Assembly: GCF_002211365.1 (NCBI RefSeq)
Contig: NZ_LOKZ01000002.1
Coordinates: 1-64,000, forward strand
Source of the DNA: Rhizobium sp. R711
GTDB taxonomy: Bacteria > Pseudomonadota > Alphaproteobacteria > Rhizobiales > Rhizobiaceae
DNA length: 64,000 nt
Direction of reading: 5' to 3'
The notes beneath the pieces were generated by a model. It made no database searches. It worked only from the letters and a program-made list of their open reading frames with translations, and was not told the origin of the DNA. The position numbers and the translations under genes were made by a program. Shown in pieces: positions 42,615 to 51,391 of the stretch (position 1 is the stretch's first letter; every line of letters starts with the position of its first letter).

Positions 42615-43709
42615 CTATGCCTGTTTCGACGGCAAGGCCACGATGTCGCCGACATTGACCGCGAGCCTGACTGCCTGGCCCTCCATCACCGCCGCCGATT
42701 GCGGCATGTGCGCGACGATGCGCATTTGCGGGGCGCCGGTGGGCGTCAGGTGGCATCGATAATGCGTTCCGAAAAAGGCGCTGCCAGATACGGTCGCTTG
42801 GCCCAGCGCAGTGGCGGGGCCGTTCCCCTCGCCGGCACGACGGAAATGTTCCGGCCTGATGCAAAGCGTCGTCGCCTGACCGATGCACGGCATGCCAGCC
42901 GTAAAGCAGCTTTTCGGCAACGCCACCTTTCCAAGCGCCGTCTCGACGATCGCCTGGGTGCCGTCGACATCTCTGATCGTGCCTTCGATGAAGTTTACCT
43001 CACCCATGAAGCCGGCGGCAAAGAGCGAGCGCGGACGCATGTAGATTTCGGAAGGTGGTCCGAAATCCTCGACCTTCCCCTGGTTCATCACAACGATCCT
43101 GTCAGCGATGGCCATCGCCTCTTCCTGGTCATGGGTGACGTGGACGAAGGTCGTACCGACGCGCTTCTGAATCGCTTTCAACTCGTCCTGCATCTGCCGG
43201 CGAAGCTTGAGGTCAAGAGCGCCCAGCGGTTCGTCGAGCAGCAGAACGTCAGGATCGACCGCAAGAGCCCGGGCGAGCGCCACGCGCTGTCGCTGACCAC
43301 CAGAAAGCTCATGCGGCTTCTTGTCGGCGGAGGCCTTGAGACCGACAAGATCGAGGAAGACCTCGGCGCGCTGCTCGCGCTCCGGCTTGCCGATGCCGCG
43401 CATTCTGAGGCCAAAACCGACATTGTCCTTGAGCTTCATATGCGGGAAGAGAGCATAGTCCTGAAACATCGTGGTCGTCGGGCGTTTCGCCGGCGGAACG
43501 CCGGTCATTTCCTTGCCGCCGATTAAAATGCGCCCCTTCGTCGGCTGCAGGAAACCTCCGAGAATGGACAAAAGCGTGGTCTTGCCGCAGCCGGAGGGCC
43601 CGAGCAGGACGATGAATTCGCCCGCGTTGATGTTAAGGGAAACGTTGTCGAGCGCCGTGAAGCTGGCGAACGTCTTCGTCGCGTTCTCAATCGAAACCGG
43701 GGCGGTCAT
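42615..43709 (-). CDS. spermidine/putrescine-type ABC transporter ATPase (PotA-like)
   Basis: The 364-residue ATPase has Walker A GPSGCGKTT, Q-loop MFQDYALFPHMKL, signature LSGGQRQRVALARAL and Walker B VLLLDEPLGALDLKL. A C-terminal TOBE domain follows (LCIRPEHFRRA). This is the PotA/FbpC-like class. It overlaps the upstream permease gene by four bases (43706-43709). It energises the PotBC-like permeases encoded upstream. Confidence 0.88.
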   Translation of the reverse strand: MTAPVSIENATKTFASFTALDNVSLNINAGEFIVLLGPSGCGKTTLLSILGGFLQPTKGRILIGGKEMTGVPPAKRPTTTMFQDYALFPHMKLKDNVGFGLRMRGIGKPEREQRAEVFLDLVGLKASADKKPHELSGGQRQRVALARALAVDPDVLLLDEPLGALDLKLRRQMQDELKAIQKRVGTTFVHVTHDQEEAMAIADRIVVMNQGKVEDFGPPSEIYMRPRSLFAAGFMGEVNFIEGTIRDVDGTQAIVETALGKVALPKSCFTAGMPCIGQATTLCIRPEHFRRAGEGNGPATALGQATVSGSAFFGTHYRCHLTPTGAPQMRIVAHMPQSAAVMEGQAVRLAVNVGDIVALPSKQA

Positions 43710-44497
43710 GACTTCTTTGTCCTTCCGAACAGGAACAGTTCCAACACGATCAGTAAGACGACCGAAACGAGAAACACCAGTGACCCGATGGCATTGGTCT
43801 TGGGATTGAGACCGGAACGAAGCAGGCTCCAGATCTCGACAGGCAGCGTCACGTCGAAACGGGACAGCAAGAAAGCGATGATGAATTCATCCCAGCTGAA
43901 CGTCATCGACAGGAAGAAGGAGGCGAGGAGCGACGGCAGCAGCATCGGCGCCGTAACGAGCGCCATGACCTTTATGTCGCTGGCGCCGAGATCACGCGCG
44001 GCGCGCTCGATATTGATATGCTGGTCGCCCATAGACGAATAGATGATCGCGAAGCAGAGCGGCAGATTGATCACCACGTGACCGATGCCGACTGTCCACA
44101 ACGAAAGGCCAATGCCCAGCACATTGAGGACGCTCGACAGCCCAAGTGCGATAATCAGATAGCTGACCGTCATCGGCGCAATAAGCAATCCGCGTTGCAA
44201 GGCGCTGCCCGGCAGCTTGAAGCGTGCCAGCCCATAGGCAGCGAAAAATCCGAGAAGGCAGGCAACAAGAGACGATATGGTCGCCACCAGGAACGAATGC
44301 AGCAGCGCGTTCATCAGCTTCCGATCGGCGAAGACGGCTTCATACCATTGCAGCGAGAACCCGTTGAACGGCGGCACCGGCAGGCGACCGTCCTGGAAGG
44401 AAAACAGCACAAGCACGATCACCGGCAGAAAGATGAAGCCGAAAATCAGAACGGCATAGACACTGGAAACGAGGTTGGTGAGCCTGTTGCGCGCCAT
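43706..44497 (-). CDS. PotC-like ABC transporter permease
   Basis: The 263-residue protein has six predicted membrane helices and the EAA loop ERAARDLGASDIKVMALVTAPML. VLFSFQDGRLPVPPFNGFSLQWY is the usual loop after the first helix of PotC-type permeases. It overlaps both neighbours by ATGA/TAATG-type junctions and forms the channel with the PotB-like protein. Confidence 0.87.
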   Translation of the reverse strand: MARNRLTNLVSSVYAVLIFGFIFLPVIVLVLFSFQDGRLPVPPFNGFSLQWYEAVFADRKLMNALLHSFLVATISSLVACLLGFFAAYGLARFKLPGSALQRGLLIAPMTVSYLIIALGLSSVLNVLGIGLSLWTVGIGHVVINLPLCFAIIYSSMGDQHINIERAARDLGASDIKVMALVTAPMLLPSLLASFFLSMTFSWDEFIIAFLLSRFDVTLPVEIWSLLRSGLNPKTNAIGSLVFLVSVVLLIVLELFLFGRTKKS

Positions 44498-45366
44498 TAC
44501 GTCCTCTTAATCTTCAGCCAGCGGGCGCAGGCAATATATGCGGCAGTGACGACCAGCATCAGGATGATCGAGAGCGCTGCGGCCATCGGGAAGTCGGCGC
44601 GGCGACCAAGCTGCAACATGATGATCTGCGGCAGGACAAGCTCATTGTTGCCCCCAAGAATCTGCGGCGTGACGTAGTCACCGATGCAAAGAACGAAGGT
44701 CAGGAACGCGCCGGTCATGATGCCCGGCATGGTGAGTGGCAGGATGACGTGCCAGAATGTCTGAAACGCATTCGCACCGAGGTCAGCCGCCGCGCGGCGA
44801 TAATTCGGCGAGAGCTGCACGAGATTGGCATAAATCGTCAGGGTAAGAAGCATGACGAAGAAATGGACAAAGCCGATCACCGTTGCCGTGCGGTTGCTGG
44901 CGAGTTCCAGCGGCTCGCTGATGACACCGAGATTAAGAAGCGCCTGATTGATCACGCCATTGCGCGAGAGCACCAGCAGCCAGGAATAGGATCGAACGAC
45001 GTAGGAGGTCCAGAACGGCAAGATCGCCAGGATGAGGGCTGTTCGCTGATATTTCTGCGGTACCCGCTCAGCGATGATCCAGGCCAGAGGATAGGCAAGC
45101 AGGATCGAGAAAACCGTGACGATCGCGGTGATCTCCAATGAATTCGTCAGTCCGCGAAACAGCGCGTCCTTCTCGAAGAAGGCGATGTAGTTGTTGAGTT
45201 TCCAGACGCGGACAATCCCTCCGCCCTGCTGCTCCCAAAGGCTCATGGCCGCCATGAAGAGAAACGGGGCGACAAAGAAGACGATGGTCCACACAAGCGC
45301 CGGAGCCACAAAACTCCAGGCCTTGCGGCGTTCGGCGACTTCAAGAGAAACATGAGCCACGGACAA
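44497..45366 (-). CDS. PotB-like ABC transporter permease
   Basis: The 289-residue permease has six predicted membrane helices and the EAA loop RRAAADLGANAFQTFWHVILPL. PFWTSYVVRSYSWLLVLSRNG is highly typical of PotB-type permeases. It is the first permease gene after the binding-protein gene, with a 72-base gap carrying a nine-pair stem-loop. Confidence 0.87.
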   Translation of the reverse strand: MSVAHVSLEVAERRKAWSFVAPALVWTIVFFVAPFLFMAAMSLWEQQGGGIVRVWKLNNYIAFFEKDALFRGLTNSLEITAIVTVFSILLAYPLAWIIAERVPQKYQRTALILAILPFWTSYVVRSYSWLLVLSRNGVINQALLNLGVISEPLELASNRTATVIGFVHFFVMLLTLTIYANLVQLSPNYRRAAADLGANAFQTFWHVILPLTMPGIMTGAFLTFVLCIGDYVTPQILGGNNELVLPQIIMLQLGRRADFPMAAALSIILMLVVTAAYIACARWLKIKRT

Positions 45367-45377
45367 GTCTCCGACTG

Positions 45378-45403
45378 CCCTCTCCCAAGAACGGGGGAGA
45401 GGG
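45378..45403 (-). terminator. intercistronic stem-loop between binding-protein and PotB-like genes
   Basis: CCCTCTCCC (45378-45386) and GGGAGAGGG (45395-45403) are exact complements with an eight-base loop. It lies between the binding-protein gene stop and the permease gene start on the minus strand; no T-tract follows. It likely balances expression by stabilising the upstream message. Confidence 0.6.
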
Positions 45404-45438
45404 TATTGTGATGGTCTGATGACGGAAGAGACGAACCG

Positions 45439-46530
45439 CTAGTTTTGCAGCATCTCGGTCCAGGCGTCCTGCATCTTTGCGTCAAGTTCCGCAGTTGGGA
45501 TCGGATAAAGCTGCGTGCGCTTGAGATAGTCGGCCTGCTCGTTCCAGCGCAAAGCGGCCTTCTGTTCGTCAGTCAGATGCTCGCCGGCCTTGGCGTTCGC
45601 GGGCATTGCCCAGTAACAGGACGACGTCGCAAGCCGCGCCTGCCCTTCGGGGCTGACGATATACTGGACGAACTTGAGAGCAAGGTCCTTCTTCGTGGAA
45701 TCCTTCATGACGCCGATGGACTGCGCCCAGCGCACTGCACCCTGCTCGGGGATGGTCCAGTCGAGGTTAGGCTTGTCTTTCACCAATCCGGCCGTCAACC
45801 ACTCCCCGCCGCCGAAAACGATGTCGACCTCGCCTGTCGCAAGCGCTGTCTGCGAGGAGACGACGTCACTGACCTGCTTTGCGTTGGCCTTGAGTGCAAG
45901 CAGCTTATCCTTGATTGCCGGCATATCGGCATCCGTCAGGCTCGCCGTCGCCTTTCCAAGATCGATGCCGGTGAGACCGATCATCGGCAGATAGTAGTCG
46001 TAGACAGCGATGCGGCCCTTGTATTTATCCGACCAGAGCTTCGACATGTCCTTCATGTCGGCCGGGTCAACTTTCGTCTTGTCGTAGGAAACAGTGTTGT
46101 AGCCGAACTTCTCGGTGACGGCGTAGGTCCTGCCGTCGCGGCTGTTGTTGGCCTCCATGCGCACGTCCGGGAAGATATCCGCGTTCGGGAGTGCGTCAGC
46201 TGGAATCTCCGCAAGGATCTCCTTGTCGACGGCGCGCTGGACGTCAACGCCGTCGATGACAAGCACGTCCCAGTCTCCCGGGCGCGACTGATCGATGATG
46301 GAGAGGCCAGCGCCTGTGCCCTCATACTCCTTCAGATTGACCTTGACGTTGTTCGCCTTCTCGAAAGGTTCGATCAATGCCGGATCGGTGTGGTCGCACC
46401 AGACAAGCGCGTTCAACTCGTCCTGTGCCAGGACGGGTTCAGATGTCAGCGCGGCGGCTGCAGCAAGCGCCAATGTCGCGGCAAAGGTCAGAAATCTAGG
46501 CGCAGATATGCCTGCAATGAAATCGGTCAT
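45439..46530 (-). CDS. PotD-like ABC transporter substrate-binding protein
   Basis: The 363-residue protein has a Sec signal peptide (residues about 1-35, ending EPVLAQ) and a PotD/PotF-like fold: LVWCDHTDPALIEPFEKANN near the start and DVLVIDGVDVQRAVD. It binds a cationic or polyamine-like solute. Aromatic and acidic residues suited to polyamines cannot be mapped without a structure. It is the first gene of a binding protein-permease-permease-ATPase operon that also includes the MBL hydrolase, aldehyde dehydrogenase and ureohydrolase genes. Confidence 0.86.
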   Translation of the reverse strand: MTDFIAGISAPRFLTFAATLALAAAAALTSEPVLAQDELNALVWCDHTDPALIEPFEKANNVKVNLKEYEGTGAGLSIIDQSRPGDWDVLVIDGVDVQRAVDKEILAEIPADALPNADIFPDVRMEANNSRDGRTYAVTEKFGYNTVSYDKTKVDPADMKDMSKLWSDKYKGRIAVYDYYLPMIGLTGIDLGKATASLTDADMPAIKDKLLALKANAKQVSDVVSSQTALATGEVDIVFGGGEWLTAGLVKDKPNLDWTIPEQGAVRWAQSIGVMKDSTKKDLALKFVQYIVSPEGQARLATSSCYWAMPANAKAGEHLTDEQKAALRWNEQADYLKRTQLYPIPTAELDAKMQDAWTEMLQN

Positions 46531-46584
46531 GATGTTGCCCTCTGGTCGGTGACGCTCGTTTCGGCGCCTTCACGAAAAAGATTG

Positions 46585-46596
46585 AATGAGTTCATT
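46585..46596. promoter_or_regulatory. inverted repeat, candidate TetR operator
   Basis: AATGA and TCATT form perfect 5-base arms around GT, placed between the divergent PotD-like and TetR starts. A related half-site (CATTCATT) recurs at 46622-46630. This is a plausible autoregulatory operator of the adjacent TetR protein; the match is short. Confidence 0.4.
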
Positions 46597-46647
46597 TTTT
46601 AAGTCAATATGATTTTTGAGGGCATTCATTATTTGAGAGAGCTGGAC

Positions 46648-47274
46648 ATGACGGGGCTGCGCGCCAAGCAGAAAGCCGATCGCAATCGCCGCATTTTGGA
46701 AGCGGCTGCGAGCCTGTTTCGCGAGGTTGGTTATGACAGCGCGCGCATCGAGGACATAGCCGAGCGCGCCGAGGTGTCGGTCGGCACCTTTTACAACTAC
46801 TATGAAAACAAGGGAGACATTCTCGTCGCCACGGTTTCGATGGAAGTCGAAGAGGTCCTGGAATCGGGCAAGGCCATCGTTGAAAACCCACCGGCCACGA
46901 CGCTCGACGCATTAAAGGTGCTGATCGACCAGTACTTCGATCATTCGCTCGTCTACCTTAGCAAGGAGATGTGGCGAACTGCCATGGCGACATCCATACA
47001 GCAGCCAGAAACACCGTTCTCCAGGCGATACACGCAGCTCGATCGACGCCTGTGTGATCAGGTTTCGATGCTGGTGCAGAAACTGCAGCTTCGCGGTGCC
47101 GTTATGCCGGGGATCGACGCGATCGCGGTGGGCCAGATGCTCTTTAACAACCTCAACATGATGTTCATCGAGTTCGTAAAAGATGAAGCGATGACGCTTG
47201 AGGCACTTAAGGAAGGCGTGGCGCGGCAGAACAGGCCGCTTGCCGTCCTGATCAGCAGCCCAAAAATTCAATAG
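46648..47274 (+). CDS. TetR-family transcriptional regulator
   Basis: The 208-residue protein has the standard N-terminal HTH: ADRNRRILEAAASLFREVGY...IEDIAERAEVSVGTFYNYYE, followed by a variable helical ligand domain. ATG at 46648 (GAGAG upstream) is preferred over 46609, which has no ribosome binding site. It is divergent from the PotD-like operon and the first gene of a plus-strand group with NTF2-like and ureohydrolase genes, so it likely controls both. Confidence 0.87.
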   Translation: MTGLRAKQKADRNRRILEAAASLFREVGYDSARIEDIAERAEVSVGTFYNYYENKGDILVATVSMEVEEVLESGKAIVENPPATTLDALKVLIDQYFDHSLVYLSKEMWRTAMATSIQQPETPFSRRYTQLDRRLCDQVSMLVQKLQLRGAVMPGIDAIAVGQMLFNNLNMMFIEFVKDEAMTLEALKEGVARQNRPLAVLISSPKIQ

Positions 47275-47286
47275 GAACCACAAGGG

Positions 47287-47679
47287 ATGGAACACCAGCA
47301 ACATGCCGTGCTTGCGGCGGCAGACAGACTAGTCGATGCTTTCGCCAGGCACGATCGCGATGGTTATTTCTCCGCTTTCGCGCCCGAGGCCACCTTCATA
47401 TTTCACAATCTCGACCGACGGCTGGCCACGCGTGCCGAATATGAAGCCGAGTGGGCCCTTTGGGAGACGCGCGATGGCTTTCGTGTTCACGCCTGTCGCT
47501 CGAGCGTCCGAGACGTTCAGATCGCCGGCTCCATTGCCATATTCACTCACTGCGTCGAGACTGACCTGAGTATCAACGGCGCACCTGTTACGAGCATGGA
47601 ACGCGAAACAATCGTTTTCGAGAAACAGTCAACCGGCGATTGGCTGGCCATCCACGAGCATCTCTCGCCACGGTCGTGA
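47287..47679 (+). CDS. NTF2-like (SnoaL/DUF4440-type) protein
   Basis: The 130-residue protein starts with a helix AADRLVDAFARHDRDGYFSAF and APEATFIFH, the hallmark of the NTF2-like fold, and ends with WLAIHEHLSPR. Such proteins act as small enzymes or ligand-binding partners. It lies between the TetR and ureohydrolase genes on the same strand (7 bases after TetR). Its role in the pathway is unknown. Confidence 0.8.
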   Translation: MEHQQHAVLAAADRLVDAFARHDRDGYFSAFAPEATFIFHNLDRRLATRAEYEAEWALWETRDGFRVHACRSSVRDVQIAGSIAIFTHCVETDLSINGAPVTSMERETIVFEKQSTGDWLAIHEHLSPRS

Positions 47680-47748
47680 AAACAGCAATCGGGTGCGGCC
47701 CTTCGCGACAGGGGTGCACCTGTCAGTGATACTGTCGAGCAATTTCGA

Positions 47749-48813
47749 ATGAAGGACGAAACGATGGTCGAGTTGAAGAAGCACCTGGAAGATCTTAGGA
47801 GGAAGTTTGGCGACAGCGCGCAGTTCTTCGACCCGCGCTTCCGCCGCGTGGCCGAAAAAATCTTCAAGGGCGGGACGCGCGCGGCACCCTACAGCGGTAT
47901 TTCGACCTTCGCGGGCCTGCCTTACAAGGCGGTCAATTTCGCCGCTCCTGATTTCGCAGACCTGCAGGTTGCGGCAATCGGCATCCCGATGGATCTCGGT
48001 GTCAGCAATCGACCGGGCTCGCGCTTCGGACCGAGGGCCGTGCGCAGCATCGAACGGATCGGCCCCTACAACCACGTGCTGGACTGCGCTCCTGCCTACG
48101 ACCTGAGGGCAGCCGATATCGGTGATATCCCGTTTGGGAGCCGCTACCGGCTGGAGCAATGCCACGACAATATCGAGGCGGCGATCCGCAAGATTGTCGA
48201 GGCAGGCGTCATTCCGCTTTCTGTCGGCGGCGACCACTCCATAACCCATCCGATTCTGAAGTCTGTGGGTGCCAAGGAGCCCATCGGGCTCATCCATATC
48301 GATGCCCATTGCGATACCGGCGGTCCCTTTGATCAGACGAAATTCCACCACGGCGGCCCGATGCGCAATGCCGTACTCGACGGTGTTCTCGATCCGACCC
48401 GCACGATCCAGATCGGCATCAGGGGCCCTTCCGAATATCTCTGGGAATTCTCCTACGAATCCGGGATGACTGTCATCCACGCCGAGGAGATCAACGCCAT
48501 GGGTATCCCTGCGATCATCGAGAAGGCACGCCAGATCGTCGGCGACGGCCCAACCTACCTGTCTTTCGACGTCGACAGTCTCGACCCGGCCTTTGCGCCC
48601 GGTACCGGAACGCCCGAGATCGGCGGCCTGACCAGCCGTGAGGCGCTTGAACTGCTTCGCGGTTTTAAGGGTCTCAATCTCGTCGGTGGCGATGTCGTGG
48701 AGGTGGCTCCGCAATATGACAGCACCACCAACACCGCACAGGCTGGCGCTCAGGTGCTGTTTGAGATCCTCAGCCTGCTGGTCTTCAGCCCGGCCGTGAC
48801 AGACCGTAAGTAG
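47749..48813 (+). CDS. agmatinase/guanidinobutyrase-type ureohydrolase, copy 2
   Basis: The 354-residue enzyme has all Mn ligands: GGDH (PLSVGGDHSITHPI), DAHCDTGGPF and DVDSLDPAFAPGTGTPEIGG. It carries an N-terminal extension of about 60 residues (KKHLEDLRRKFGDSAQFFDP) not seen in copy 1, similar to guanidinobutyrase/guanidinopropionase enzymes, some of which prefer guanidino acids over agmatine. It is the third gene after TetR. Two divergent ureohydrolases in one cluster suggest a two-step or two-substrate guanidino pathway. Confidence 0.86.
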   Translation: MKDETMVELKKHLEDLRRKFGDSAQFFDPRFRRVAEKIFKGGTRAAPYSGISTFAGLPYKAVNFAAPDFADLQVAAIGIPMDLGVSNRPGSRFGPRAVRSIERIGPYNHVLDCAPAYDLRAADIGDIPFGSRYRLEQCHDNIEAAIRKIVEAGVIPLSVGGDHSITHPILKSVGAKEPIGLIHIDAHCDTGGPFDQTKFHHGGPMRNAVLDGVLDPTRTIQIGIRGPSEYLWEFSYESGMTVIHAEEINAMGIPAIIEKARQIVGDGPTYLSFDVDSLDPAFAPGTGTPEIGGLTSREALELLRGFKGLNLVGGDVVEVAPQYDSTTNTAQAGAQVLFEILSLLVFSPAVTDRK

Positions 48814-48831
48814 GCCTCATCATTCATCCGT

Positions 48832-48880
48832 GCGGCTTTTGCTCGAGCTTTGGCGATCACCCGCGCCGAGCAAAAGCCGC
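48832..48880. terminator. 14-bp perfect inverted repeat downstream of ureohydrolase gene
   Basis: GCGGCTTTTGCTCG (48832-48845) and CGAGCAAAAGCCGC (48867-48880) are perfect complements with a 21-base loop. It lies 18 bases after the ureohydrolase stop and could end transcription, though the T-run is inside the stem. It might also be a dispersed palindromic element. Confidence 0.45.
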
Positions 48881-48973
48881 GCGGCGCGCCGCCTGTCTGG
48901 CAGGTGCATGCTGCCTGCAGACCAGTGGGCCGCGGTGACCGGTCCAAGAGATTTGAACTCAGAGCTTGGTTTT

Positions 48974-49017
48974 GGGATTCCGTGCCGATCACAGGCACTC
49001 TTCTGCAACACTATAGT
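48974..49017 (+). promoter_or_regulatory. promoter-like block A shared with 50973-51016
   Basis: GGGATTC-N2-TGC-N1-GATCAC, followed 25 bases later by a CTATAGT -10-like box. An identical arrangement, with exactly the same 37-base spacing from GGGATTC to CTATAGT, occurs at 50973-51016. Block A ends 63 bases before the glycine-zipper lipoprotein start. Two matching blocks suggest a common activator. Confidence 0.45.
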
Positions 49018-49079
49018 CCGAAAGACGCGGCTGATGCCGCGATCTTCGGTGCCGGATGAACCTTACATGGGGGCGAGTG

Positions 49080-49337
49080 ATGAAGAGATTGCTGATGTGT
49101 TCGTTGGCAGGTCTGGCGCTTGCAAGTTGCACGCCGACGCAACAGGGTGCCGGTATTGGGGCCGCAACGGGTGCGGTGGTCGGTGGCGCGGTAACCAATA
49201 ACGTGCGCGGCGCCGCGGTTGGTGCTGCGATCGGAGGAGCCTCCGGTGCGGTCATCGGCAACGTCGCCGGTCGTCCGGGACAATGCGAATTCCGGGATCG
49301 CTACGGTCGGCGCTACATCGCTGCTTGCCCGCGCTGA
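49080..49337 (+). CDS. glycine-zipper lipoprotein
   Basis: The 85-residue protein starts MKRLLMCSLAGLALASC, a lipoprotein signal with lipobox LASC, then a glycine-zipper segment GAGIGAATGAVVGGAVTNN repeated as GAAVGAAIGGASGAVIGN, and ends with a short charged tail. Such YMGG/Gly-zipper envelope proteins are common in rhizobia and are probably anchored in the outer membrane. ATG at 49080 follows GGGGGCGAG. A promoter-like block lies about 60 bases upstream. Confidence 0.8.
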   Translation: MKRLLMCSLAGLALASCTPTQQGAGIGAATGAVVGGAVTNNVRGAAVGAAIGGASGAVIGNVAGRPGQCEFRDRYGRRYIAACPR

Positions 49338-49556
49338 CGGGTGGTAACTTCGGACCACTGTCGGAAGAATTCGCGCCAGCGGGCCATGGTGTGGCGTGTC
49401 CAAAGAGGCAACGGGCAAACCTGCCCGCTTCCGCCTCCTCCAATCTGTGGCCTATGCTTGCGCTCTATATCGTAGCCCCAATACGGCTTCCGTCAGCTCA
49501 TATGCTGTATCGATAAGACGAAATCCAGTCTGGTCGTTTGCGCTCCGGCATCTCCA

Positions 49557-50708
49557 CTACTGCCCTGCGGAAGCCTGCACGAGCCCACTCAGAATGCGGC
49601 TCGGGAGAAAGATCACAAGGGATGCGGCACCCTCTATAACCGATGCGCCGTCGGCGAGCATTGTCTGGCCGACCGGTGCCTGGTCCTCTCTTACCACGCT
49701 GCGCATCAGGGCGTCGTTGTTGACGATCTCCATCAGTGTTGGTGAACTCGCAAAGACGTTGTGGCGACCGCCATCGATGTTGGAGACATCGATGACCGCG
49801 ATCTCTCTCTTCTGAAGGTCGGCGACTTCGGAGCCGCTGCCGACACGTGGGTGGCCGCCTGCCAGGCGCCGGGAAAAACCGAGGGCGCGGTCGCGCTGCG
49901 AAACAATGATTGTGAACGGCCGCGGGATATCCCCGATATCGTCAAGCTGACTGCGGAAGACGTCGACGTCGATATCAGGCGCAGCAAGAACGACGCCACC
50001 CAAGCGCTTCAGGGTGGTGGTGCGGCCCCTCAATGCCAGATCGCGCAAGGCTTCGGTGACGACATAGGCGCCCATCGAATGGCCAACCAGGATTATTCTC
50101 TTTGCGTTGGTCTGCGCCGCGATCTCGATTGTCTCGGCAAGACCTCGTCGACCGATCAGGGCACTGTCGCGGTCGAAGACATAAAGAGGGATCGAGGCTC
50201 CAGATGGCCAGGCGTAATTGAGCGAGACCGACTTGATGTTGTAGTCGTAGGTGATCTGAGCATTGCGGAAGACGCTGTCGGCGAAATTGTTGTTGTAACC
50301 GTGTACGAAGATGAAGATCTCGCGATCTTCAGGCGCGCGCTGCGCCAAGGCGGCGTTCAACTGCCTGATGAATTCTTGTCGGTCAGCGATCGTTTGGTAG
50401 GTTCGCGCCGAAAAATGCCGGCAGGGATCGGGAATCCGCCCGCTTGTCTCGATGCGGCCAGGAACGTGGTTCCTTGGAATTCCGATATCGAGCTTCGCGA
50501 AATTCAGCGTCTGCGACCGCTCGGCCGAGTAAGGCAGGGACAGATTGTCGGATCTCGCGCGCGTGGTCGCGACATAGATCGGAACGATCGCCCCTGGTTC
50601 CGATCCCGATGACGATGTAACGGGCAGGCCAAGAACCGCGCGTGGCCCACCGCAGCCGACCAGCGCCAATAACATGATCACGATGACGGACAATCGCATT
50701 GACGACAT
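49557..50708 (-). CDS. lipoprotein alpha/beta hydrolase (DUF900 type)
   Basis: The 383-residue protein has a lipoprotein signal (MSSMRLSVIVIMLLALVGCG) and a DUF900-like alpha/beta hydrolase domain: YVATTRARSDN near the start, IFIFVHGYNNNF (oxyanion region) and the nucleophile motif GHSMG. It ends with a hydrophobic tail. It is predicted to act in the envelope. Substrate unknown. It stands alone on the minus strand. Confidence 0.82.
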   Translation of the reverse strand: MSSMRLSVIVIMLLALVGCGGPRAVLGLPVTSSSGSEPGAIVPIYVATTRARSDNLSLPYSAERSQTLNFAKLDIGIPRNHVPGRIETSGRIPDPCRHFSARTYQTIADRQEFIRQLNAALAQRAPEDREIFIFVHGYNNNFADSVFRNAQITYDYNIKSVSLNYAWPSGASIPLYVFDRDSALIGRRGLAETIEIAAQTNAKRIILVGHSMGAYVVTEALRDLALRGRTTTLKRLGGVVLAAPDIDVDVFRSQLDDIGDIPRPFTIIVSQRDRALGFSRRLAGGHPRVGSGSEVADLQKREIAVIDVSNIDGGRHNVFASSPTLMEIVNNDALMRSVVREDQAPVGQTMLADGASVIEGAASLVIFLPSRILSGLVQASAGQ

Positions 50709-51391
50709 GGCCCAGTCTAATTCTCTGGCAGCTGTTCAATCTGGCGTACACAAAGACAATCGGTTCAGATCACTTCTGTGGCTGCACGCATGAGGCGATC
50801 CATCTCAACGTTCTAAGCGATGAGCAGCGGACGCGGTAGATGAATTTCGGGCGTCCTTGCTCAAATCAGGGTTGCGTGTCGTTCGGGTGACAAGTTGACG
50901 GCGTTTCATTCTGGCACGCCTCGGGTTTCTTTCCGCCAGAGACTGCCAAATCTGGACTGCAGGCATAGTCGCGGGATTCTATGCTGATCACTTCGCTTCT
51001 TGAACCGCTCTATAGTTTGCGACGGGCACTGCGCCCTCGGGTACTGGCAAACTGCACAAGCTTGGCAGGGCATTTAAGGAGCAACGTCATTTGAGTTCTT
51101 CCACGGGACCTCCACCGTTCGCGCTGATCCCCGGAACAGATGGATTGATGAATAACGGGGGCGCTTTTTCGCTGCCCCGTCATTTTGGCGATGGGTTGCG
51201 CTTCGTCTCACCGCTGATCCCGGCTGCATCCAACAGGCGGCATGCCGCTTCCGGTCGCCGGGAAAGCGTTGGTGCTATTGGAACTTGTCAATTTCTGCTG
51301 CCCACGCATGGCAGGAAGTCGGCTGAGAATTGGTGGAATGGCCGGCGTTTCCGATTTTGGTGCAAGCCCATCCAGTAAAGGAGGACTGGTC
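50709..51391. other. long intergenic region with promoter-like block B and a weak ORF
   Basis: 683 bases without a firm gene. Block B (50973-51016) resembles the block upstream of the glycine-zipper gene. A TTG at 51091 has AAGGAG nine bases upstream and opens a 95-codon frame ending at 51378 (MSSSTGPPPFALIPGTDG...), which might be a short unknown gene or a relic; its composition is not convincing. The DUF1269 gene has its own ribosome binding site at the right end. Confidence 0.4.
50973..51016 (+). promoter_or_regulatory. promoter-like block B shared with 48974-49017
   Basis: GGGATTC-N2-TGC-N1-GATCAC and CTATAGT with the same 37-base offset as at 48974-49017. It lies about 75 bases before the weak TTG frame at 51091 and about 375 bases before the DUF1269 gene. 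Confidence 0.45.
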
